Assembly: GCF_963678635.1 (NCBI RefSeq)
Contig: NC_087070.1
Coordinates: 52,858,750 to 52,922,749 of the forward strand
DNA from: Symsagittifera roscoffensis
Taxonomy: Eukaryota; Xenacoelomorpha; Acoela; Convolutidae
Length of the DNA stretch: 64,000 nucleotides
Reading direction: 5' to 3'
The translations under genes were made by a program, and so were the position numbers. Below are positions 21,593-29,690 of the stretch, piece after piece; within the stretch, counting starts at the first letter, position 1, and each line of letters opens with the position of its first letter. The notes below the pieces were generated by a model. It worked only from the letters and a program-made list of their open reading frames with translations, did no database searches and had not been told where the DNA came from.

Positions 21593-22069
21593 ATGGATGA
21601 TGGACGCTGGTATTTGGCGAACATCTTATTTCTTCTGGGTTTTCTTATTAGAGAAGTCCCAGATTCAATCATTGTGTCTTCTCAAGACAACGACTGGGTT
21701 TTCGCAACAAACTCAAATCTGATTTCAGAATGGTTGGCTATGTCAGGTTTTTCTGTTTCATTGGTGAGAACTTCTTTGTGTTTGACCTTGTCTGGGAATG
21801 GCGTGGAGATTGTGCGTGGAGGGGATGCCTGGTTACTCGGATCTGTACGTATACTTGAACATCGAGGTGGTCATTGGTCTAGTTCAATGAAGTCCTTTTC
21901 TGCGAAGTCAAGTCGTACTCTAAATCCTTTGAGTTGTGATTGTGGGCGGCATATTGATTGTAGTTGGCCATTCTTTCTCGAGTGTAGTAGGGTCGTTTTG
22001 TCTTTGGATGTTCGTCCTTGGTGTTGTATTCTGATCTATGTATTGCATAATGTAATTTACATTTTATAA
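21593..22069 (+). CDS. Hypothetical ORF antisense to E2, next to its 3' LTR
   Basis: A 158-residue ATG-started frame on the + strand, 36 bases inside the LTR end. The N-terminus is hydrophobic (LANILFLLGFL), the middle is Ser/Arg-rich with CDCGRHIDC, and the C-terminus is again hydrophobic. No family is recognised. Antisense genes driven from the 3' LTR are known in some retroviruses, so the position is suggestive. Chance cannot be excluded, because the element's G-poor coding strand leaves long frames on this strand. Confidence 0.3.
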   Translation: MDDGRWYLANILFLLGFLIREVPDSIIVSSQDNDWVFATNSNLISEWLAMSGFSVSLVRTSLCLTLSGNGVEIVRGGDAWLLGSVRILEHRGGHWSSSMKSFSAKSSRTLNPLSCDCGRHIDCSWPFFLECSRVVLSLDVRPWCCILIYVLHNVIYIL

Positions 22070-23131
22070 AACTTTTATTAGTTTAATATTTTTTAATTAT
22101 GATTTTAGTTAGTTGTTTTCACAAAAGCTTTTTGTTTTAGTTCAGTTATTTTGAAGAGTTACTCACCCTTGAGTAGCTCTTATTAAAAATAGGAGTGTGG
22201 TCACAAAGCGTGGATGTAGCACGGTGGGTTAGGCCGGCTATAGAGCATGCTCAGGACGTCCTTCCTGGTGGGTTAGGCCAGGAGTGGGAGTATGATTGCA
22301 TGCGTTTTTTGTGAGAGGTCCTGTTATGTGACAACGTTTTATGTTGGGTTTGTTGTGGTTTTTCTTATGTTTTGTTGGTTGTGTCCTTTTTTCAAAAATC
22401 AAATTGTTTGTGGTATGGGTTTGCCTTTCGACTTTTTTGTGTTTTATTATTTCTTTCTTAGACTTTATAATAGTCTTCAAAAGAATAATTTATCCAGTTT
22501 TAAACTGGGTTAATCCGGTTTGGGTACCGTTGGTTTCCTTTTCTTAGTCATGCTGTTATGCTATGTGTTGTGGTGTTTAGTAAGCTGCATTGGTTAGTTT
22601 TGTTTAGTATATAATTCCTTTCCAACCGGGTTAAAGGAAAGTTTGAAACGTGTTATCTTGTGTTAGAGTTATCGAGTGTGAAAGCTTGAAACTGAAATTC
22701 ATTATTTTAAACAATTCTTCGTGGGCGAGCTGTGCGAGTTTGGATAGAATTCTTGTGCGAGTGAATGAAAATAGCAAAAGGTTAGTACTGTATTTGCATC
22801 TTATTAATTTACTACATAGAATTTTATCTTTACTGCTAGTTGTTGGGGAAAATTAAGTTACAAATTTTCATCATTATTAGATTTACTGCTTGTGGGGGAA
22901 AAATTTATAAATTAATTTACTGCATTGGTATTATATTTATTTAATTGTTGGTGCAAAAATTTAATAGGGTTTTAAACAGTTTTGAAGAAGTTTGCTATTT
23001 TTTATTTTTCTTTTGTGAATTTTTCAGATGATCTAGGATGAAGGCTAAAATTCTAAAGAAAACATGGATAAAGAATGGTGAGTTTCTAATATTTAAATTA
23101 GTTAGTAATATGTATAATTCATACTTACCTG
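22070..23131 (-). other. E2 3' untranslated region
   Basis: No ORF of note on the element strand. There is a repeated GGTGGGTTAGGCC word (about 22223 and 22268, + strand) and a strong splice donor on the - strand just after the ORF3 stop (CAG then GTAAGT, boundary 23129/23128), with possible acceptors near 23057. The rest is AT-rich. Confidence 0.5.
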
Positions 23132-24940
23132 TTAGTCGTCGGGGAAGAAACCGTGGGGGAAGGTGTCGTGGATGAGATCTGAAGTTGTTAGTAATTTGGC
23201 TAAGATGCGGATGATATTTTTAGTTTGAAGCAGTGGCCAAAGCAATTGAAGTGCCTTAATGGTGGTTAGTTCTTCAGTGCCAACTGCAAATTCATAAGGT
23301 GTGTTTTGGATTAGATTATATAATTTGTGGTTGAATTTAGTGTTATGGATGAATTCTAAAATGGGGATCTCTATAGGTTGTACAAACTCGTGTCGGATGA
23401 GGAAGGGTCGGGATTCTTCTGCGTTGAAGGTCTTGGTGATGGGACAAAAGATATACATTTGGGTTATGGGATCATAATTTCGAAGAATACCATGAAGGTT
23501 AGTATCTTTAATGCAATATGTGAAGTTAAGAAAGAATGGTGAGGTGTATTTGGAATTGATGAATTGAAAACGATGGTGTGGTTGTCTGGAGGGAGTGTGT
23601 AGGTCAAAGTGATTTTGGATGAAACGATAATAAGTATATGTGTGTGTTTGTTTAGTGCGCAACATAATATCGTGTGAGCAGTGCAAATCTCTTTCATGTG
23701 GTGCAAGGAAATGAAAGGTTAGTGAAAATATTTGGAAGCGTTCTTTAAAACTTTCGTAGGCTTGCGTGTCTGTTAGTGCTTCTGAAATAATGTGGTCAAA
23801 CTTGCGATCGAAGATATTTAGTGTAAATACATATGGTGTTTTAATGAAAAATTTCTCGGTGATTTGTGGGTTAGCGAAGCGATCGTCGTCTAAGAATTGA
23901 TCTTGGTTAGTTCTGATGACGTTATGATCGTAATACTCTAGTGTATATTCATTAGCTCGGGGTGCAGTGTGTGTTTTTAGTGATTTTTTATATCCAATGT
24001 AAGTAAATTGTCTAGGTGTTAGTGTTGTAGTGAGTCGATATAGCATGTCCTTATTTCGTTCTATATCGATATGAGTGTTAGATAAAGGTAAGCAAAGGGG
24101 ATTTGTAAAATGATAATATGAGGTCCAAGGAAGGGTAGGCATTAAAACGTATTCGTCTACAAAGTTACGTGTCTCGTTAGTGTCATGAGGGGTGTTTAAG
24201 GTGTATTGTGGAAATGAGGGTAAGGTGATAGCTAAAAATTCTTTTGTGTTAGTGTGTTGTGGATGGTTGATATATTCACGGGCTGTTCCTGGTTTCGCTG
24301 GGAAAGGATGGTTGGGGAACTTCCTTTTAAAAGTGCGGTAAGCTCTATTAGTGCTGAGTGAAGATTCAGTAGTTGTGGATGATGGTGCTAATGATTCAGT
24401 ATAAATTGAAGAGGGTGTAGGGGTAGGAGGGTTGGATGAATCTATTGTGGATGAGATTTGGTTTATGGTTGGGGTGTCAAGGTGATAGGGTTGTTGTTGT
24501 AGGGTAATGAAATTATCTAGTTCTGGGGAGATTCGGGGTGTGTCTGGAGAATGAGATGATTGGTCTGAGTGAAGTGAGGAGTAGGTTGGAGTGACTTGGG
24601 AAGCATAAGATGGTGTAGAATTGGTTGGGTCAGGGTTATTTGGTAGTATGGGTTGAAAAGGGGGTTGGGAAAAATTTAAGGAATTGGTGTGAAAATTATT
24701 TGATGGAGATGCTTCAGAGTCGGCAAATTCATCGGGGGTTTCAATATTCGGGTTATTGAGTTGTGAGATGGAGTATAAAACTGAGATGTGTGAATTAGTA
24801 TCGGAATTCATGCCGGATGTTACATTACTGGATGGGAAATCGGGTGGCGGAAAAGCAAAAAGTGGTATTATTGGGATTGGAGTGGTGAGGTTGGTTGGGT
24901 GGGAATTTGATCGGTGTAGGGATCCAAGTTGTCGGCTCAT
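23132..24940 (-). CDS. E2 ORF3, 602-residue protein of unknown function
   Basis: Intact frame directly after env. Its ATG overlaps the env stop as ATGA (24940-24937), a layout that allows termination-reinitiation. Residues 1 to about 210 are rich in Pro, Ser, Thr and Asn (for example IPIIPLFAFPPPDFPSS) and look disordered. Residues 220-600 look folded and rich in Tyr, Phe and His (YIGYKKSLKTHTAPRANEY; DRKFDHIISEALTDTQAYES). No signal peptide, membrane segment or known domain is seen. The stop codon is followed within three bases by a consensus splice donor. E1 has an unrelated-looking ORF in the same place. An accessory or structural role is possible; I cannot assign one. Confidence 0.75.
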   Translation of the reverse strand: MSRQLGSLHRSNSHPTNLTTPIPIIPLFAFPPPDFPSSNVTSGMNSDTNSHISVLYSISQLNNPNIETPDEFADSEASPSNNFHTNSLNFSQPPFQPILPNNPDPTNSTPSYASQVTPTYSSLHSDQSSHSPDTPRISPELDNFITLQQQPYHLDTPTINQISSTIDSSNPPTPTPSSIYTESLAPSSTTTESSLSTNRAYRTFKRKFPNHPFPAKPGTAREYINHPQHTNTKEFLAITLPSFPQYTLNTPHDTNETRNFVDEYVLMPTLPWTSYYHFTNPLCLPLSNTHIDIERNKDMLYRLTTTLTPRQFTYIGYKKSLKTHTAPRANEYTLEYYDHNVIRTNQDQFLDDDRFANPQITEKFFIKTPYVFTLNIFDRKFDHIISEALTDTQAYESFKERFQIFSLTFHFLAPHERDLHCSHDIMLRTKQTHTYTYYRFIQNHFDLHTPSRQPHHRFQFINSKYTSPFFLNFTYCIKDTNLHGILRNYDPITQMYIFCPITKTFNAEESRPFLIRHEFVQPIEIPILEFIHNTKFNHKLYNLIQNTPYEFAVGTEELTTIKALQLLWPLLQTKNIIRILAKLLTTSDLIHDTFPHGFFPDD

Positions 24941-27551
24941 CGTGGGCTAAAAAAATTATTATTTTGAGACTGAAAAGCGGTGGTATGGGGTTGTTCTATA
25001 ATTTGTTCATAAGTATTTTCATCTTGTGAGTGGTGTGGCATTATATGTTGGATGGGACTTTGTGATATGGTTGGTCTAAAATTATTATGTGTTATGGCTA
25101 AATTTCGAAAATTACGTGGGACTAGGGATAATGGATGGTTATGTGGTAGGGGTGGTAACTGTGGTGCTGTTGGTGTTGTGTCTGCATTGTTATGTTCTTC
25201 GTCGTATGTGTTCTGTCTTGTTGCTATTTTTGTGTTATATTCTTTTATTTGTGCGTCTAAAAGAATTTTGTTTATAGATGTAGAAAATATTCCAAAAAAT
25301 CCTGCAAATAGTATGCGTGCTACACTTGCTTGTCTATTGACTTGTGTGTGTATAGCACATGTGTTATAGATTCCTTTTAAGAGTGAAAAAAGAAATCCAA
25401 TAAAGTTAAACATTGCGTATAAAATAGTCAGTTTTTCTAAGATGTAGTAGGAACATCCTAGAAAATCAAGAATTTCATTCTTAAGTGTAACAAAGCTAAA
25501 AATATTGATAGGTGATATATCTTGGGGACGGTATTTTTCACCGTTTAGATATATATAATCTTTAATGTCCTTAAAATATCCGCTATAGTCTTGCGTATAG
25601 ATGTCTGCAAATCCTGCGGTTTCGGCAAGTTTGCGTAAGTTTTGGTCAATTGATTGTCTTTGTCTTGTGTCCATTTGTGTTAATAATTCCTGGAATTGTT
25701 GTGTTCTAATGTGATGTTGAATATCTGATTTTGAGTATATTCCTATTGATTGTAAGTCTATATTTGGGTTTCGAGCGATAGCGCGAATGCTTTCTGGTGA
25801 AAATTTTTTGAGTGATTGCATTAATGTGGGATATGGGGTGAGAAGGTAATATTTATCTTCATCAGGGTTTAGTTGTACTACGTTGTGGCTATTTTCTGAT
25901 CCACATGGAACTGCGGTATCCCAGAAATAGGTTCTTCGTGAAAGTGTGTCAACGAAATGTACTTTATTCTTATAAAAGATAGGGATTCTTTTATAGCATC
26001 GTTTATCTTCAAAAACGTATAGTGGTGATACTTTTTTAGTACAAGTATAAAACCATAAGATGTTTCCTTCATAGTCTAAAAAATTTGATCTATTTCCTGA
26101 TAGTAAATATCCTGCGTAGGGTATTTTTAATACTGCTAGTGCAAGTGATTGTAATATTTGTGTTCTTTCTAATTCGCATAGTTGGTGTAATGTTTCTAAT
26201 TCGGAGAGTGACATTTCTTGAAAAATTCGGCTAATCGTGTAGTCTAGTTTCATATCTAAGTGAATATCATAGTGGATATTACCAAAATATGTACTATTCA
26301 TTAGTGATAGTTCTTGTAAACGTGTGCTTTGATCGTCTTGGGGCTTTAAATGTCCACCAGGTTGACCTGTATTCTTTTGAAAATTAACTGGTATATATGA
26401 TGTTCCTTCGTTTAGGGGATGACTTGTGGCGTATGGGTCGACTTTTATTTTTCCAGTGGTCATGTCGAATCCATTTTCGTATTCAACTAATATTTCAGAG
26501 TATTGTGTTTTGTGAAGTGGGTTTCTGTATTTACATGCAAGTTCTGTTTCTTGATATATTTGAAAACGTGTTAATTTATTTTCTATATTATGAATGTTTC
26601 GAAAATTAGAACTTATTTTTCGTAATGGATTTACTTGTTCATATGGTATTGATTGTATAAAATATTTTTCGTGAAATTTTATCATACGAGCGTGTATTTT
26701 TGCTACTTGAAATGTTGTACATGTGTCTTCGGGGAACCAAACAATTGTTGCTTGTGTTCTGGTTGTAGGGTCGCAATAACCTTGGTCGTTTTTACAAGGT
26801 AATCTAATTCCTTGATAAATCATTGTGTTGTCTGATAAATCTCGTGTGAGTTGTATTTTTTCGAGTTGTATTTTCCAATCGAAAAACATTATTTCTTGGT
26901 ATCCTTTATTTTTTGTGTCTGCTTTGCAGTTTGATGGGTCATTTATACCAATGTGTGGTATCCAGTGTTTATCGTGCATGTCATAGGTTAATCGTCCGTG
27001 TGCGCCGTTGTATGGGTATTTTTCATCTAACTTTATATGTCCTTGATATCTTTCAAGTTCTGCTTGATGTACAGAATCTGAAAAAACTTGGAAATATACT
27101 AAATTTCTATCTGTGTTTTTATTTTTTGTGATGTTTAGTCGGAGTAACTCGTTTTTACAATCTTCGGGATTGAGATGTAAAAGTCGTTCTATATTACTCT
27201 GGTAGAATGATTCATGGTCAAGTCGGTTTTTATTTCCGTTTGAGACTTGTGAACAATGTACTTTCTTTTCAGAAAATGTTGCTGTGAATTTATATCCTAT
27301 AACTGTAGTTGCTCGGGCTTTTGAATAAAGTGTTGCTATTACATTTGTAGTTTCTATGGCTTGGGGTTCTGTTTCGCACTGTGATACTTGATTTATTGCA
27401 TACTTGTGTAGTGTTTTTGTTCGTTTTCTTCACAATCGTAATGTGTTACTAATAAATCTTGGGGTCCTGTGCGGGGAGAAGGGTTTATGTTTTGATTTGA
27501 GATTACTAGAAAAAGGAGTTGGAGAAAAATTAATAATTTTAGAATATACAT
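24937..27551 (-). pseudogene. env: E2 envelope-like glycoprotein gene, one frameshift
   Basis: The likely start is ATG 27551, which begins a signal peptide (MYILKLLIFLQLLFLVIS). That frame stops at 27393. The homologous frame continues from about 27430 as one run to TGA at 24937, with 680 codons after its first ATG (26979). The shift therefore lies in 27393-27430, around an A-rich AACGAACAAAAACAC stretch. The ectodomain has many Cys and NxS/T sites and the conserved blocks CELERTQILQSLALAVL, AGYLLSGNRSNFLDYEGN and FYKNKVHFVDTLSRRTYF. Hydrophobic segments near the C-terminus (LYAMFNFIGFLFSLL; ILFAGFFGIFS) are the probable membrane anchor, followed by a polar tail of about 100 residues. The block pattern recalls glycoproteins of chuvirus type that some BEL/Pao elements carry (inference). 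The full reading is about 870 codons. Confidence 0.75.
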
Positions 27552-28672
27552 GTGTATGATAATCCTGAGTATGGGTTATAAAATGTGATGTAACCAATTG
27601 TCTTTTTGGTATATCTGTCGTATTTATATATTACTTCAGTGGTTATAAATGTTGGTGGTAGTGATTGGGCTGTTATGTTTGGTGGGTTTAATGGGTAGGG
27701 ATGTTGAGTAATGTTGTTTAATTTAACTGTGATTTCAAACTTTAATTGTAAACTGTTTTGTTGGAGTATTTGGATATTGTGATCACGGATATCGTCGTGA
27801 ATGTCTTGTCGGTATTGTAATCTATTAAGTGCCCAGTTGTGAGGGCGATTACTTTCTAGATGTTGTCCAAATAATGGTGGAGGGGCTGTAAATGTATTCC
27901 AATCTAGTCTTAAAGGGATATTTGTTGATGATTGTTCTCGATATCTGGCGTCGAGATTATTTGGAAAATTTAAGTTAAAAGGTGGTGGTGAAATCTGGCT
28001 TATTGATGGTGTTGATGGTAGTGATAATGTTTCTGGTAGTGATGAGGATGTTGTTGTATCCGTAGAAATATCTATTGGATCATTGACTAAATTTAATTCA
28101 CCTTGTGTAAATGAATGTGTTGTCCAATATGGTAGTCGTGATGCCTGGTTTGGGGGGTTAAAGGGATTTTCACGTATTTGTTCAGATGTTGGTGTTGAAC
28201 CTAAGTAATCTGATGGTAGGCTTGAGGTGCTACGTTGTGAAAGAAGCGTAGGGGTTTCTGGTAATGTACCAATGGGGTTTTCTGGAGTGTTTTGTGATGG
28301 GGATTGAGGTATGTCAAAATGAACTCGGGGAGTTTGAAAATTTCTGTTTCGTCGAGGATGTATAATTTGTCTATTTATTTCGACTGTATTTTGGTTTTGA
28401 CTAGGATTTCTTATTCTACTTAATTCTTGTGGTAGTGTTGGGTATAAGTTATATGTTGGTTCGCTTAGAGGTGCTTGTCGTTGAACTGGTTCTAGTGGTT
28501 CTGATAAACGAGCGTGTCGTTCTTCAAAAGTGTATGGGTTATCTTGAAAGGAAATTCGTGTAGATGTTTGAGGATTATGGGTAGTTGAAGGTGTTGTTGG
28601 GTTATCTTGGGATGATGTCGGTGAAGACTGACTTTGTGACTTTTGGGTAGCAATTTTTGATAGCTTTTTGGT
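27539..28672 (-). CDS. E2 start-less 377-codon open frame upstream of env
   Basis: An uninterrupted frame from just after TAG (28675-28673) to TAA (27541-27539). It contains no ATG, CTG, TTG or GTG codon. The product would be rich in Pro, Ser, Thr, Gln and Asn (ISQISPPPFNLNFPNNLDAR; NWALNRLQYRQDIHDDIRD). The TAG in front sits at the end of a CTTTTTCACTAAAAGAATAG stretch that could be a splice acceptor. The frame overlaps the env start by 13 bases. Across these 1.1 kb only one ATG occurs in any frame of the - strand, a 3-codon mini-ORF near 28083. I infer an accessory protein begun on an upstream spliced-in or non-AUG start, with env reached by scanning. No family is recognised. Confidence 0.55.
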   Translation of the reverse strand, partial: TKKLSKIATQKSQSQSSPTSSQDNPTTPSTTHNPQTSTRISFQDNPYTFEERHARLSEPLEPVQRQAPLSEPTYNLYPTLPQELSRIRNPSQNQNTVEINRQIIHPRRNRNFQTPRVHFDIPQSPSQNTPENPIGTLPETPTLLSQRSTSSLPSDYLGSTPTSEQIRENPFNPPNQASRLPYWTTHSFTQGELNLVNDPIDISTDTTTSSSLPETLSLPSTPSISQISPPPFNLNFPNNLDARYREQSSTNIPLRLDWNTFTAPPPLFGQHLESNRPHNWALNRLQYRQDIHDDIRDHNIQILQQNSLQLKFEITVKLNNITQHPYPLNPPNITAQSLPPTFITTEVIYKYDRYTKKTIGYITFYNPYSGLSYTCIF

Positions 28673-28692
28673 CTATTCTTTTAGTGAAAAAG

Positions 28693-28869
28693 TTAATGTT
28701 TATTATAGTATTCTTCTAAGAAAAGAATTAGGAGGATTGTTGCTAGAGCGAATGTGATGATTGCTTTCTTTATACATTTGCATATGGTCAAAATGAGGGA
28801 TGATAGAAATGTTATGAAAATTACAAATAGTAGAAAAATATCAGTTCTACTGAAAATAGTTCGTATCAT
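28693..28869 (-). CDS. E2 small two-segment membrane protein (58 residues)
   Basis: ATG at 28869, stop TAA at 28695-28693. Two hydrophobic segments (IFLLFVIFITFLSSLILTI and IITFALATILLILF) flank a short basic and cysteine-containing turn (CKCIKK), with an acidic Tyr-rich tail (EEYYNKH). This is viroporin-like architecture. A splice acceptor-like TTGATTATATCCACAG lies about 20 bases upstream (around 28890), so it could be the first ORF of a spliced mRNA. Too short for family assignment. Confidence 0.45.
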   Translation of the reverse strand: MIRTIFSRTDIFLLFVIFITFLSSLILTICKCIKKAIITFALATILLILFLEEYYNKH

Positions 28870-28905
28870 TTAGACAAGTTTTATAAATCGTACCTGTGGA
28901 TATAA

Positions 28906-29097
28906 TCAAGGGTTTTTGAAAGTTGGAGAAATAGTTCGAATATAGTGTAGAAAATTAAAAAAAATATTACAAAAAATGATTAAGAGTATTAGAAAAGATT
29001 CAAGGATATCAAAAAGAAATATTATGAAAGTTTCAAGTATCGTAAAAAATTGTTTGAGGTTTGTGATAATTTTAGTGACTGTTTGATAGAAGAGCAT
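28906..29097 (-). CDS. E2 small hydrophobic ORF (63 residues)
   Basis: ATG 29097 to stop 28906. Nearly the whole middle is hydrophobic (FFTILETFIIFLFDILESFL and ILLIIFCNIFFNFL). It precedes the 58-residue membrane ORF on the same strand. In AT-rich DNA such frames arise by chance, but two in succession between pol and env deserve a check. Confidence 0.35.
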   Translation of the reverse strand: MLFYQTVTKIITNLKQFFTILETFIIFLFDILESFLILLIIFCNIFFNFLHYIRTISPTFKNP

Positions 29098-29690
29098 TTA
29101 AGAAATGGCTTCGTGATCGAATATTTTTTGTTGTTTGGGGCAATTTTCAAGTGTGGTCGGATTATTTATTAGTTTTTTGACAAGTGGGTTGAGTTTTGTA
29201 AAAAATTGTTGGGGGCAATTTTTATGGTGATCGGGAGGTCTTCTTTGTCTTTATTTTCATTTGTCAAATGATCTGGGGTATTTTTGAGATTTTTATACTT
29301 TAGGCTAAATAAAATGGTCGTTCTTTTACTTTAGGCTAATTTAACATATTTGTTTGGGGGATATTTCAGGTCTGAGTTGGGGAAATATTGTTGATCTTTG
29401 GTTTATTAGATAAGGGAGGGTTATGATATTATGGTGATATTTATTTTAGTTGTCAAGTTGGAGTGGTTTGCTTATTTTTGACCTGGAGGTCGTAGAGTTA
29501 TAGTTATAGATATGCCTGGAGTTTAATATTTTTCGTCTAGTTGGTTTGTGTTAAAGTTATAGAAGGTGACGGATTGGATGAATCCTATTGGCTAATTTCG
29601 AACTAGAATCGCTGCGTGTTTGTCAGCATGTTATCTTGAAAATTGAAAGTGTAAAATGTTTCAGAGGTGCAAAGATTATTAAATGTAGAA
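29098..29690 (-). other. E2 pol-to-accessory spacer
   Basis: About 590 bases without an ORF. On the + strand it contains repeated TTGTTGGGGGCAATTTT-like and TTTAGGCTAA words. Nothing else is recognised. Confidence 0.5.

Noticed and set aside
22292-22547. Two hydrophobic + strand frames in the E2 3' region
   Set aside because: They overlap in different frames within T-rich DNA and lack any supporting signal.
27393-27430. Programmed frameshift in the E2 envelope
   Set aside because: No canonical slippery heptamer plus downstream structure is evident, and E1 reads through the homologous region in one frame; a decay mutation or sequence error is more likely.
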